DNA from: Bdellovibrio sp.
GTDB lineage: Bacteria > Bdellovibrionota > Bdellovibrionia > Bdellovibrionales > Bdellovibrionaceae
Assembly: GCA_014376935.1 (NCBI GenBank)
Contig: JACMQO010000121.1
Location: forward strand, 1-44,609
DNA: 44,609 nucleotides
Reading direction: 5' to 3'
This document shows positions 28,545 to 38,295 of the stretch, piece after piece. Made by a program: the position numbers and the translations under genes. Numbering within the stretch: the first letter of the stretch is position 1; every line of letters starts with the position of its first letter. The notes under the pieces were generated by a model that saw only the letters and a list, made by a program, of their open reading frames with translations, was not told where the DNA came from and did not search any database.

Positions 28545-28566
28545 GAGATTTTTGATCAAAAACCTC
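28545..28566. promoter_or_regulatory. Palindrome upstream of groES: GAGaTTTTTGATCAAAAAcCTC
   Basis: 22-bp inverted repeat with one mismatched pair, centred about 33 bp upstream of the groES ATG. Confidence 0.4.
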
Positions 28567-28696
28567 GGTTTGTTTTAAATAAAGTAGTGCATATGTAATA
28601 TGAATTGGTATTGGGGTCTGTCAAGGCCGGGCGGCCTTTTCATAAGAAAAATCTACATAAGATTTGGATTTTTTGAGTGGCGCACGCAGTTAAAAA

Positions 28697-29251
28697 TTAC
28701 TGATTTGAACCAGCTCGTGCAGGAGCGTTTACGGCCGAATTTGCCGGAACCGAGGTAAAGAAGTTATTTGCGTAAGCAGACATAAGCTCGGCGACTTCTT
28801 CAGGGGTTAAGCGGCCAGAAACTTCGTTAATCGCGGCTGTCAGGTCCTTTTGCTTCGTTAGGTAGCCGACAAAATAATCTGATATTGTTAGCTCTTTCGC
28901 TATTGAAAGTTGATATTGCTCTTTTTCAAGTTGGTTTTGCATCTCGTGAATCTGACCTGAAACCCCTGCCTCAGAGCCTGTTTTCAATGCCGCATTAGGA
29001 TCGGCAGACGCAGACGTTCGTTGCTTTAGCATGATGGCATCCTGAGCTTGCTTCGCGCGCGTATCGGCCGCCGAAATCATTCCCGTTTTCCATTCGTGAA
29101 AACTTTTAAATTGATGCCCTTTGGTGGTCGCGGTGGCGGCGACCGTTGATGTCGAAGAAAAACGTGCGGGAGTTAGTGTTGCGGCCTTCGAAAAAGACCC
29201 CAACAAACCCAGTGCTACAAACGTGCTGATAGAATAAACGTACAACTTCAC
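28697..29251 (-). CDS. Secreted hypothetical protein
   Basis: Signal peptide MKLYVYSISTFVALGLLGSFSKA; uninterrupted 184 codons. Confidence 0.65.
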   Translation of the reverse strand: MKLYVYSISTFVALGLLGSFSKAATLTPARFSSTSTVAATATTKGHQFKSFHEWKTGMISAADTRAKQAQDAIMLKQRTSASADPNAALKTGSEAGVSGQIHEMQNQLEKEQYQLSIAKELTISDYFVGYLTKQKDLTAAINEVSGRLTPEEVAELMSAYANNFFTSVPANSAVNAPARAGSNQ

Positions 29252-29513
29252 AGCTAACTCCCTTGACAGGATTTTGCTATTACAAGTCTTAGACCGCCGT
29301 TATAGCGAATATAATCGTTTTAATTTTTTTCAGTGTCTAATCATGAGACACTAGTGACGCCCCAAATTGGTATTCGGCAAATCCGAGGCTTTCCGTGCTT
29401 TGTGGGTAGCGCAGCCTGGCGCTTAAAAAAAAGACCTTCGCGAACGATGGCTGAAGCATGCGAACCTCATTGCGGTTCGTATTTCTTATTTATAACCTAA
29501 AAGTGAGTGCACC

Positions 29514-30017
29514 CTATTTTTTATCAAGGTCGCGCTTAGCTTGATCCGCTTTAATTAAAGTTAAGTTTCCATCCGCTTCTAAAATCGCGGTTGATACTTC
29601 ATAGACGTGAGTTAAACCTTGTTTTCGAATTAACGAGTGAAGTTCGGCTTCGCTGACTTGTTCTTTTCGCATATTTTCTGAAAGCATTTTTCCGTGATGA
29701 ATTAAAAGCGTGGGCTTTCCTTCGAAAAAGTTTTCAAACGGTTTATATTTATATGTTACAAAAGAAATTAGACAACTTAACGCCACCAAAGTCGCGGCTA
29801 AGATTAATCCACCGACCAATGAATTATCTCCGGCGTTCATCGCGTTTTGAACGGCATTACTAATTAATAGAACGGCCACAAATTCTGTGGGCCCCATCTG
29901 GCCTATTTGTCTTTTACCACCCATGCGCAAAAGAATCAGAACAGAAAAATAAACAACGACTGCTCTAATAACTAGATTTAAGGCCGATACATCCATCTTT
30001 ATAAAATTTTGCCACAT
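29514..30017 (-). CDS. DUF421 (YetF/YcaP-like) membrane protein
   Basis: LLRMGGKRQIGQMGPTEFVAVLLISNAVQNAM, FEGKPTLLIHHGKMLSENMRKEQVSEAELHSLIRKQG. Confidence 0.92.
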   Translation of the reverse strand: MWQNFIKMDVSALNLVIRAVVVYFSVLILLRMGGKRQIGQMGPTEFVAVLLISNAVQNAMNAGDNSLVGGLILAATLVALSCLISFVTYKYKPFENFFEGKPTLLIHHGKMLSENMRKEQVSEAELHSLIRKQGLTHVYEVSTAILEADGNLTLIKADQAKRDLDKK

Positions 30018-30173
30018 AACTTTAATACCTCTTATATTTGTTATAACACGTCTACCCCATAGTAAAACCTAGATCTAGATCTGGTTTTTGAAGTCTGACA
30101 AAACTTTAATACAGCAAAATTAATTTTTGGTTTCTAATTATTGAGCACATTAAATAAACAGAGGGGAAAAAAT

Positions 30174-30950
30174 ATGTCTAAAAGGATTTTAGTCGGATTA
30201 ATTACAGCAGTTAGTTTAAACGTTTTCGCAGGGGCAACGTTCGATCAAAAGATCGTTGGCGGAGTTCCAGTTGGAAAAGGCGAGCTTCCATTTCAAGTTT
30301 CTATTCAATCATCTTCAGGATCACACTTTTGTGGTGGATCTTTAATTAAACCAAATTGGGTTATCACAGCTGGTCACTGCGTTCAAGGTTCTTCATCAAT
30401 GAAGATCGTTGTTGGTATGTACAACCAAGCTGACAAAACAGATACTGAAACATTCACGGCGAAAAAAATTATCGCTCACCCGCAATTTAACCAAAACACG
30501 TTAGATTTCGACTACGCATTAATTCAATTATCTGGCGATTCAAAATACCGCCCGATTGAATTAAATAAAGTTGAAATCGCCGTACCAGAAGGCCAAGACA
30601 AATTTATGGTTTCTACATCTGGATGGGGAACAACGTCTGAGGGTTCTTACACTTTACCTAAAATCTTACAACGCGTAGAAGTTCCTTTAGTATCGCAAGC
30701 AGCGTGTAATGCAGCTGACGTTTACAACGGAGACATCACAGACCGCATGTTATGTGCTGGTTTACCACAAGGCGGAAAAGATTCTTGCCAAGGTGATAGC
30801 GGCGGCCCGTTATTCGTTCAACAAGCAAGCGGCGACTTCAGTTTAGTTGGCGTAGTAAGCTGGGGCGAAGGTTGCGCAAGACCAAACAAATATGGCGTTT
30901 ACAGCAAAGTAAATGTAATGGTTGATTGGATCATGGACCAAACGAAGTAA
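30174..30950 (+). CDS. Secreted trypsin-like serine protease (S1A)
   Basis: Signal peptide, KIVGGVPVGKGELPFQVSIQ, TAGHC, DFDYALIQL, DSCQGDSGGPL; GAGGGG SD before ATG 30174. Confidence 0.96.
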   Translation: MSKRILVGLITAVSLNVFAGATFDQKIVGGVPVGKGELPFQVSIQSSSGSHFCGGSLIKPNWVITAGHCVQGSSSMKIVVGMYNQADKTDTETFTAKKIIAHPQFNQNTLDFDYALIQLSGDSKYRPIELNKVEIAVPEGQDKFMVSTSGWGTTSEGSYTLPKILQRVEVPLVSQAACNAADVYNGDITDRMLCAGLPQGGKDSCQGDSGGPLFVQQASGDFSLVGVVSWGEGCARPNKYGVYSKVNVMVDWIMDQTK

Positions 30951-30995
30951 TTTCTTCTTCGTTTTGTTTTAAGAACTTAATTTTCTAAGTTTTGA

Positions 30996-31029
30996 AAAGG
31001 GCTTTCTTGAAAAAGAAAGCCCTTTTTTT
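30996..31029 (+). terminator. Rho-independent terminator after the protease gene
   Basis: AAGGGCTTTCTT-gaa-AAGAAAGCCCTTTTTTT. Confidence 0.93.
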
Positions 31030-31066
31030 ATGGCTTGTTTCTGACTTGTCGTTCTAAAATAGACCT

Positions 31067-31195
31067 ATGGCAGAATTTAAAAGCTTCAAAGAATTCTATC
31101 CGTTTTATTTAAATGAACACCGTCACCCGATTTCTAGTTTGATGGGCGATTGGGTTATGTTTTTTGATATTCTGCGTGGGCAGATTCGATTTTAG
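31067..31195 (+). pseudogene. Internally deleted DUF962 (Mpo1-like) remnant, 42 aa
   Basis: MAEFKSFKEFYPFYLNEHRHP (family N-term) joined in frame to SSLMGDWVMFFDILRGQIRF (family C-term). Confidence 0.65.
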
Positions 31196-31199
31196 ATTT

Positions 31200-32648
31200 A
31201 TGACTGAGTTACAACTTTATACTATTTTAGCGGCTTTATTTTTGATTGTTACTGTCGCAAATGAAGCTCAATTTACTTTTCGTCTTTTAAAAAGAATTAG
31301 TAGATTTGACATACAGCTAGTTAGCTTTCTAACTGCAGTTCTGGTTCTACTACTAGCGGCAGCCTGGCCTGGACTTATTAGCGGTGATGATTTTTTTTTA
31401 ATTCGAAGTCTTACCTTTACTTCAGAAATAGCTGCATTTAGCGGGGGGCTTTATTCTGGTTTAATGAACTTACTTCTTTATTGTAAAGTTGAATGTTATT
31501 TTTTAAACTCTTTACAAATTTTTCTGTATGTTTCGCTTTTCATTAAAGCGTTGTACCAAATTAATTGTCTAATCGATATTCCAGAACGAAAAAGAACTAA
31601 ACTTGCTAAGTTTATCACTTTTCTTTTTTTCTTTTCGCCGTTAGCGATAAGCTTTACTCTTTTCCAAAATCGTGACGTTCTATTCTCGATACTTTTCTGC
31701 CACATTGTTTTTTATTTAATTATTAGCGTTAAAAACATTTCAAGCGAATTTTCAGTCAGAAAAAATTTAATTTACTTTTTAACACTTTGTTTGTTTGCTT
31801 TAAATCTAAGGCAAGATGCACTTTTAAACCTAGTTACGGTTCCCTTCCTACTGTACGCACTTCGCTTGATTTCGCTACGTGAAACATGGATAAAAACGCT
31901 GTTCTATTTGGTATTTTCGTTAGTTATAGCAAGTTCATCACTAAGTTCAAATTTGAATACTGAGATTTACCGCGTAACTGCTTTTATAAATCCTTTGTCG
32001 TATATCATAAATAAAAATGGCTTAAGCAGTTTAGCTCCAGATGAAATTATAAAAATAGAAAAAGTTTTTAGGACTGACTATCTGTTAAAATATTACTCGC
32101 CTTTAGAAATAGATCCCTTTCATAAAGGGGGCTCCAATATGTCGGCAACACGCGAAGATTACGATGTCTTTTTTCAAACCTGTTACGCGATATTTAATCG
32201 TCACAAATTGGATTATTTAACGAATCGGCTAAATGTATTCGCCCACGGTACGAATCTATTAAATACGAATTACCTAACCGGCGATGCTTTTAATACGGTC
32301 GCAAAAAGATTTCAGTTAGACGAAAAATATTTCCTAGCACCCTACAGAGACGTCATTATTGATTTAACCCTAGGCGTGACCCACCATATTGCGGTGGCAA
32401 GCGATTTCTTAAGAACTATCTTCTTTAGCTTAGCTCCCCATTTTTTAATTTTTTTGTTTTTACTATTTAATTTTAAAAGACTTTATTCAGAGCTAGTTTT
32501 AGCAACCTGGGTTTTCTTGCGACTGCCAATTCTATTTTTTTTAGAACCGGCCAGCATTTTTAAATATTACTACGCGATTTACTTTTGTTTTATTTTTCTG
32601 GCTATCCAGATATTTTTGAGCCACAAAGCAAAAAAAAACCCGCTATAA
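31200..32648 (+). CDS. Polytopic membrane protein, possibly GT-C-type glycosyltransferase
   Basis: Many hydrophobic segments; ATG 31200 preferred over track start 31164, which lies inside the DUF962 remnant. Confidence 0.5.
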   Translation: MTELQLYTILAALFLIVTVANEAQFTFRLLKRISRFDIQLVSFLTAVLVLLLAAAWPGLISGDDFFLIRSLTFTSEIAAFSGGLYSGLMNLLLYCKVECYFLNSLQIFLYVSLFIKALYQINCLIDIPERKRTKLAKFITFLFFFSPLAISFTLFQNRDVLFSILFCHIVFYLIISVKNISSEFSVRKNLIYFLTLCLFALNLRQDALLNLVTVPFLLYALRLISLRETWIKTLFYLVFSLVIASSSLSSNLNTEIYRVTAFINPLSYIINKNGLSSLAPDEIIKIEKVFRTDYLLKYYSPLEIDPFHKGGSNMSATREDYDVFFQTCYAIFNRHKLDYLTNRLNVFAHGTNLLNTNYLTGDAFNTVAKRFQLDEKYFLAPYRDVIIDLTLGVTHHIAVASDFLRTIFFSLAPHFLIFLFLLFNFKRLYSELVLATWVFLRLPILFFLEPASIFKYYYAIYFCFIFLAIQIFLSHKAKKNPL

Positions 32649-32659
32649 AGCGGGTTTTT
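32631..32659. terminator. Bidirectional-looking terminator overlapping the stop of the membrane protein gene
   Basis: AAAAAAAACCCGC-tataaa-GCGGGTTTTT; flanked by A run and T run. Confidence 0.85.
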
Positions 32660-32673
32660 AATGTTAAAAAAAT

Positions 32674-32749
32674 TGGCTCAAAAGGCAGGACTCGAACCTG
32701 CGACCAAGCGATTAACAGTCGCTTGCTCTACCAACTGAGCTACTTTTGA
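32674..32749 (-). tRNA. tRNA-Asn (anticodon GTT)
   Basis: TCAAAAG TA GCTC AGTTGGTAGAGC AAGCGA CTGTTAA TCGCTT ... GTTCGAGTC ... CTTTTGA G CCA cloverleaf; CCA encoded. Confidence 0.97.
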
Positions 32750-32910
32750 ACGTAGGAACTAAACTAGCTAAATCAAAGCAGATCGTCAAGAAAGTCTCGA
32801 CTAAAATGCATATTTTTTGAATTACGCTATTTAGTCATTCTTTAGACTTGGGGTTCTACTTTAGATAGTCTATTTACTCTTTTAATTAACTAGACCGTAC
32901 AAAAGAATAA

Positions 32911-33847
32911 CAAAACGCAACTAAAGTTTATAAAAATAGCAGCTTTTTCGCTTTTTTTCTTTATTTTCATTCTTTTTTCAGAAGTTTTTTAGCTGTATAT
33001 GGTTTTGTTCAAGTTTGTCAATTTGTTAACCCCAGCCAAAAAATTAACTCTGAAGTAAAAAGAACCCGTGTCTATATTTATGTCGAACGAAACAGTGCTG
33101 ATTGTATATCTGCCAACATTAATGGCATAAGGCTCCTGGGAGGCCAGACTATCCCCTATACAAGTCAAAAATGTTTTAATAATACTTTTAACCGGAGGTT
33201 CAGTTGCGTCACCGGCTATACCAATGACCCATTTTTTTTTCAAGGCGTTGGAGATTCAACAGACATATTAAAATATTTTTAGGCAAGATCTCACAAGTAT
33301 CCGATTTTTTAAAAAAAGATGTTTCAATAGATTGAGACCTTTCCTACTGGAACTTTACAGTCAATCCAAAGCAAAAAAACAATTCTGTTTTAGAACTTCA
33401 ACAAAACTCTAATGATCTAAAAATTTCCCCAAAGTAGTAATCAATTATATTTTTACTACTCACGATAACCAAAGTAGATTAAACGAAATCCACAATAAAT
33501 TTAAAATTCTTATTAAAAAAAATACCCGAGAAATTAAATCCGCAGATTATGACCTGGTGATCCCTTCGCTTTTGTAAATCAATTTATTTATCCATAAAAT
33601 AAAAAATTTTAATCAGATCGTGGACCAACTAAAAACAAGAGACAAAAATTACGTCGACTGTGCTTCCGGATAAAGATCTAAAAATGATGATTTTCACGAC
33701 CCAGATGATCACGACTACGACCACTTTATGCTTGAAAGGCCATTCGGGAGCATGCTGTGTGGGTACAACAAGTCACTTTTGAACAGCTTACCTTTTTTAT
33801 GCACAGCCCCGCCACATCTTGCTACTGATTATGATAACGTAGAATAG
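32911..33847 (+). pseudogene. Decayed gene for a secreted protein with several stops/frameshifts
   Basis: Protein-like segments in changing frames, e.g. VYIYVERNSADCISANINGIRLLGGQTIPYTSQKCF..., DLSYWNFTVNPKQKNNSVLELQQNSNDLKISPK, NQSRLNEIHNKFKILIKKNTREIKSADYDLVIPSLL, DDFHDPDDHDYDHFMLERPFGSMLCGYNKSLLNSLPFLCTAPPHLATDYDNVE. Confidence 0.6.
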
Positions 33848-33920
33848 TACACACTCAGTTTAACTTGCATTCATTGACTTGAATGTTAAGTAACGTTCAT
33901 AACTATATTTGGGAGTTTCA

Positions 33921-35165
33921 TTGAGTAAAACCGCAATTTGCCCTTTGCCATGGATTTCGGCCAGTTTTAATACTGACGCTTCTTTTCGCGTTTGCTGTAA
34001 CACAAGTCATGGCGGCTTGATTAAAAAAAATGACAAAAAAGTCTATATGAATCAAGTTGAAAATTATTCTGACATTCATACCACCGATACGATCCAGACT
34101 TTAAAAAAAGATATGCTCTCAGGAGTACGATCAAAATTTTGCAGCGCCTGTTATGATGCCGAAGATGCCTCTGGTATTTCTATTAGGCAATACTACATTA
34201 AAAAATATTCAACCATTGTAGATCGTATCATCGCATCTTCAGATGTTAATCATGCTGAAAAAGTTAAGTTTCTAGATTTTTCCCTAACAAACAATTGTAA
34301 TTTAAAATGCAGAATGTGTACCCCTGGAGCCTCTTATCTACTTTCCCAAGATTTCGATAAGCTAGCTATGCCTTATGATAAAGAATATGCAAATAATGCT
34401 CATGCCTTATGGAGTTACGAAGGCGTTATTGAAAATTTAATCGCTAACGAAGGTGATGCACTTTCTGATATCTTATTCACGGGCGGAGAACCGCTTACAA
34501 ATCAAATCCATCTTAAAATATTAACTGGATTAGTCGAAAAAAACAGATCCCAAGAAATCTCGTTAACGTACCATACGAACTTGATGGTTCTGCCCGACCC
34601 GGTTTTGGATCTTTGGAAGAATTTTAAAAAAGTTTATGTTCATTTAAGTCTAGAGGGTCAAGGAAAACATAACGACTATATTCGTCACAATTCTAACTGG
34701 GACAAAATATTGCAAAATCTTCAAAAATTACTTTCAAAAAAAAATCAAATCGATTTGTGGATAGAAATTCATACGGTTTTTCAAGCTTATAATTTTTTAA
34801 TTATTCCTTCTTATTTAGAATTTTTAAAAACTTACGCATCCGAATTCCCGAGCTTTCCTCATTTTATATGGATTGATAATCCTTCTTTTCTTTCGGTAGA
34901 TTCGCTTCCGGCACAAGTGAAAAAGGAAGGCTTGGCGGCTATCCAAACGTACATCGATAGCAACAAGGAATTTTATGAATCCGCAGACTTCCACGAATTT
35001 AATTTGGAAAAAATACAAATTCTGCAAGGCTGTTTGAACAGAGTAAACCTAGAGCAATCTGATTCTTCGCAAAAAGAATTTGTCGACTACACAGTCAAGT
35101 TCGATAAACTGAGAAATCAAAATGTTTTGGACTACATTCCACAATTGGAAAAGGTTTTTAATTAA
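33921..35165 (+). CDS. N-terminal-twitch radical SAM protein (paralog 1), TTG start
   Basis: CPLPW...CC...FCSACYDAED, then CNLKCRMC and FTGGEP; GGGAG SD before TTG 33921. Confidence 0.9.
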   Translation: MSKTAICPLPWISASFNTDASFRVCCNTSHGGLIKKNDKKVYMNQVENYSDIHTTDTIQTLKKDMLSGVRSKFCSACYDAEDASGISIRQYYIKKYSTIVDRIIASSDVNHAEKVKFLDFSLTNNCNLKCRMCTPGASYLLSQDFDKLAMPYDKEYANNAHALWSYEGVIENLIANEGDALSDILFTGGEPLTNQIHLKILTGLVEKNRSQEISLTYHTNLMVLPDPVLDLWKNFKKVYVHLSLEGQGKHNDYIRHNSNWDKILQNLQKLLSKKNQIDLWIEIHTVFQAYNFLIIPSYLEFLKTYASEFPSFPHFIWIDNPSFLSVDSLPAQVKKEGLAAIQTYIDSNKEFYESADFHEFNLEKIQILQGCLNRVNLEQSDSSQKEFVDYTVKFDKLRNQNVLDYIPQLEKVFN

Positions 35166-35166
35166 T

Positions 35167-36567
35167 ATGGACGATGCAAAATATAATGAAATTATTGGTA
35201 GCCCTGGGTTTTGCGCTTACCCGTTCGTTCAAGTATCAACAGTACCAGCTGGATTTATGCGACCTTGTTGTTTTTTTACTGACATATTAAAGAACGATGA
35301 CGGAAGCAGTGCGAACGTTGATAAAAATAATTTTCAAACTATTTGGAATAATAAAAACTTCAAATCAATTCGTAACGACATGCTTTCTTCAACAAAAGTA
35401 AATGGCTGCCTTCAGTGTCACAAAGAGGATAGTTTTGGCGGCGACAGCATGAGAAAACGCAGCTTGCGCGAATGGACTTGGAGACAAGACTTTAAAGAAA
35501 TGGTTAAGCATGCTTTAAACAACGACGGAACTTTAGAATCAGGAATAAAATTTTTAGAATTAAAACCTGGAAATTTATGTAATTTGAAATGCCGCATGTG
35601 TAACCAATTTGACAGCAGTAAATATGCATCCGAGCTACAAGAAATTGGTGCAAAATTTAATAAAACGGCTAGCCAAGCCCGCCTTTTTGAAAACTATACG
35701 TTTGAATATGATTTCGATTTAGGAAAAATGGCCGATTGGACAAACAATAAACAAATATGGGAAAGTTTTCAAAATTTAGCTCCTCAAATTGAAATTTTAA
35801 GTTTCGCCGGTGGGGAACCAACTCTTATTGAAGACGTTTACAAATCTTTGAAATACTGTGTCGAAAAAGATCTAGCGAAGAATATAACAGTTTACTTCGC
35901 TTCTAACTTCACACAAAAAATGTCTAAATTTATTGATTTGGCTCAACACTTTAAACGGTTCGATTTTATCGCAAGCATAGATGGAACAGAGCAAACTCAA
36001 GAGTACATCCGCTTTCCTTCCAAATGGTCCGTAGTCGAAAGTAACTTTAGAGATGTAAATCGCGGCGCAGCTCACTATAAAAATGTAAATTTAATGATAA
36101 ATTTAACTTTAAATATTTATAATGTTCTTAATTTCATCGACCTACTTCATTGGCTTGAAGACGATGCTTTTCGACCTGGGTTAAAAGAAGATCCCTTTAA
36201 CTTAAATATTCTAATGTTTCCTAACTATCTATCTTTAGAACTTTTACCTAATAACCTTCGGCCAGCTGCGATTGAAAAAATTAATAATTATTTACAAACA
36301 TCGTGGATATGCAAAGAAAAACCTCATATCCATGCACGCTTAGTACAGCTTGTAGAAATGCTTGGTAAAAACGAATCCGTCACAGAAAATAATTTTAAAC
36401 TTTTAAAAGAATTTTGGATTTATACAAAAATATTGGACCAAAGCCGTAAACAAAAATTAAAAGATACTTTGCCATCCCTGTACATTGAAGTTGAAAAGCT
36501 GTTAACAGACAACAACTTCAATTTTGCAGAAAGTTATGAAAAATATCAGATTACAGAACAAATTTAA
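35167..36567 (+). CDS. N-terminal-twitch radical SAM protein (paralog 2)
   Basis: FCAYPF...RPCCFF...GCLQCHKED, LELKPGNLCNLKCRMCNQ, FAGGEP; ATG 35167. Confidence 0.92.
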   Translation: MDDAKYNEIIGSPGFCAYPFVQVSTVPAGFMRPCCFFTDILKNDDGSSANVDKNNFQTIWNNKNFKSIRNDMLSSTKVNGCLQCHKEDSFGGDSMRKRSLREWTWRQDFKEMVKHALNNDGTLESGIKFLELKPGNLCNLKCRMCNQFDSSKYASELQEIGAKFNKTASQARLFENYTFEYDFDLGKMADWTNNKQIWESFQNLAPQIEILSFAGGEPTLIEDVYKSLKYCVEKDLAKNITVYFASNFTQKMSKFIDLAQHFKRFDFIASIDGTEQTQEYIRFPSKWSVVESNFRDVNRGAAHYKNVNLMINLTLNIYNVLNFIDLLHWLEDDAFRPGLKEDPFNLNILMFPNYLSLELLPNNLRPAAIEKINNYLQTSWICKEKPHIHARLVQLVEMLGKNESVTENNFKLLKEFWIYTKILDQSRKQKLKDTLPSLYIEVEKLLTDNNFNFAESYEKYQITEQI

Positions 36568-36580
36568 GTTCTCGCGCAGA

Positions 36581-37015
36581 TTAGGGCTGAATTAATTTTT
36601 TTAATGATTCCGTTGATTTAAACGAAATCTCTTGTACCTTAAACAGGCCCTTTTCTTTATTCCATTCTAAAGTTATTTTTTTGCCCTCTGCAGAAATTGC
36701 CGTTAATAAAGGGAAAAACTGAACGACATCCTTGTCCACAATATCGACTGGCTCCATAACTATGGAACAAAACGTCGTAGCAATCTTTTGCGCGTCAGTG
36801 GTCAGCCAAGCGTTTTCTATTTTGGACGTAGAGTTTAATTCCCAGACAACATCTACAACATGATCAGGACACCAATTCATCCGCCGCTTATCGCTTACGA
36901 ACAGGCCATTTAAATCTTTGCGAAATGAGGATGATGAAAGAAAATTCATTACGCCAAAAACCAAGCTCAAAAAAATGGCCAGCACTAAAACTTTGAAAAT
37001 TAATTTTTTGTTCAC
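36581..37015 (-). CDS. Small N-terminally membrane-anchored hypothetical protein
   Basis: N-term TM MNKKLIFKVLVLAIFLSLVFGVMNFL; abuts the upstream radical SAM ORF. Confidence 0.65.
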   Translation of the reverse strand: MNKKLIFKVLVLAIFLSLVFGVMNFLSSSSFRKDLNGLFVSDKRRMNWCPDHVVDVVWELNSTSKIENAWLTTDAQKIATTFCSIVMEPVDIVDKDVVQFFPLLTAISAEGKKITLEWNKEKGLFKVQEISFKSTESLKKLIQP

Positions 37016-38295
37016 TAAAACATTTCTCGTAATTCTGGAAATACCTTAAATCGATCGGTGCCGCGGACTACGTCTAATGTACGGCAGTAGTCTTTAAAAG
37101 CTGCTGATTTCGATTCAAAACTTTCTGAATTCATAAACGATACAATTCCGTCGTATTTATCGAATGGCTCATTTAACTCTAATTTTAACTTTTCAAAACT
37201 TTCGGTGACCTTTTTTTTTATTTCATTGGGTAATATCTTCGGGTTTAAATATTCTGGCCAATGTACCAATCCCGGATGGACAAAGCTTTGAGTATTTGTA
37301 AATGCATTCTGTTTTTTGAAGTTTTTCGAACGCACCCAGCGGATAAAATCCGGCAGATGATGTACGTTTAACGCTTGCACGCTATATAGAAACCGCAACC
37401 ACGTATTGTCAGGCATATTATCGATAATTTGGAGGTTTTTTTCTATTACTTCCCATTTCGTAGGGTGACGAATGTAATGGGCAATGTCGCCCATACCATC
37501 AGCACTCGCGAAAAACTCGACGCGTTCAAATTTTTCCCAGTATGGAATCATATCGACTGGAAACTCCATCAAGTTTGTGTGGTACCGAACATGGATATGC
37601 TTAGCTTCACCAGACATCGCACATTCTTTTAAAAAGTTTAAATGTTGCTTAATTATCATAGGTTCGCCGCCGGCAATAATTATTTCTCGAATAAAAGGAA
37701 GAATTTTTTTAAGATTGGCCCAAAACTCTGCATTCTTGTACCATTCATAAGATTCAATTTTAATATCTCTTTTGTATTTCCATTCCGATTTTAATTCTGA
37801 ATCGGTTACTTCGTTTATAACTTTTTCAGATAATGAAGCCCATTTTGAGCTCTCGCGCGGCTGACACATTACGCACTGCAAATTACAAGTGTTTCCTAAC
37901 CGCAAGTCTAATGACAATACTTCTGCGTTAAGCTGTCCATCTTGTCCCGTCTGCTTCACCAAGCTATCGATAAAATCAAACCCAAGCTTGTCATGCCAGG
38001 CCTTATTTTCAATTAGGCGATGACTACGGTACCCGTTCGATTCTTCCTCGTAACAACGTCTACAAGCTGCAATTTTATTGCCTTGAAGCATTTTGTTTCT
38101 TACGTCTTTTATGTAGTCGCCATTCCAATAATCTTGAACCGTGCTTTTATTTAAATTAACACCTGATGTTTTCTCGGCAACACAACATAATTGCGTACTT
38201 CCATCAGTCAGGGAGGCAGCATGAATCCATGGTAGCACGCACCACGTTTCACTAAATCTTTTTCCGTAGTTATCAACTTCTTTGTTAGTATCCAT
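37015..38295 (-). CDS. N-terminal-twitch radical SAM protein (paralog 3)
   Basis: WCVLPWIH...QLCCVAEK...ACRRCYEEES, LDLRLGNTCNLQCVMCQP, IAGGEP. Confidence 0.93.
   Translation of the reverse strand: MDTNKEVDNYGKRFSETWCVLPWIHAASLTDGSTQLCCVAEKTSGVNLNKSTVQDYWNGDYIKDVRNKMLQGNKIAACRRCYEEESNGYRSHRLIENKAWHDKLGFDFIDSLVKQTGQDGQLNAEVLSLDLRLGNTCNLQCVMCQPRESSKWASLSEKVINEVTDSELKSEWKYKRDIKIESYEWYKNAEFWANLKKILPFIREIIIAGGEPMIIKQHLNFLKECAMSGEAKHIHVRYHTNLMEFPVDMIPYWEKFERVEFFASADGMGDIAHYIRHPTKWEVIEKNLQIIDNMPDNTWLRFLYSVQALNVHHLPDFIRWVRSKNFKKQNAFTNTQSFVHPGLVHWPEYLNPKILPNEIKKKVTESFEKLKLELNEPFDKYDGIVSFMNSESFESKSAAFKDYCRTLDVVRGTDRFKVFPELREMF

Noticed and set aside
32989-33243. 84-aa minus-strand ORF
   Set aside because: Opposite strand reads as a decayed plus-strand secreted-protein gene, which explains the region better.
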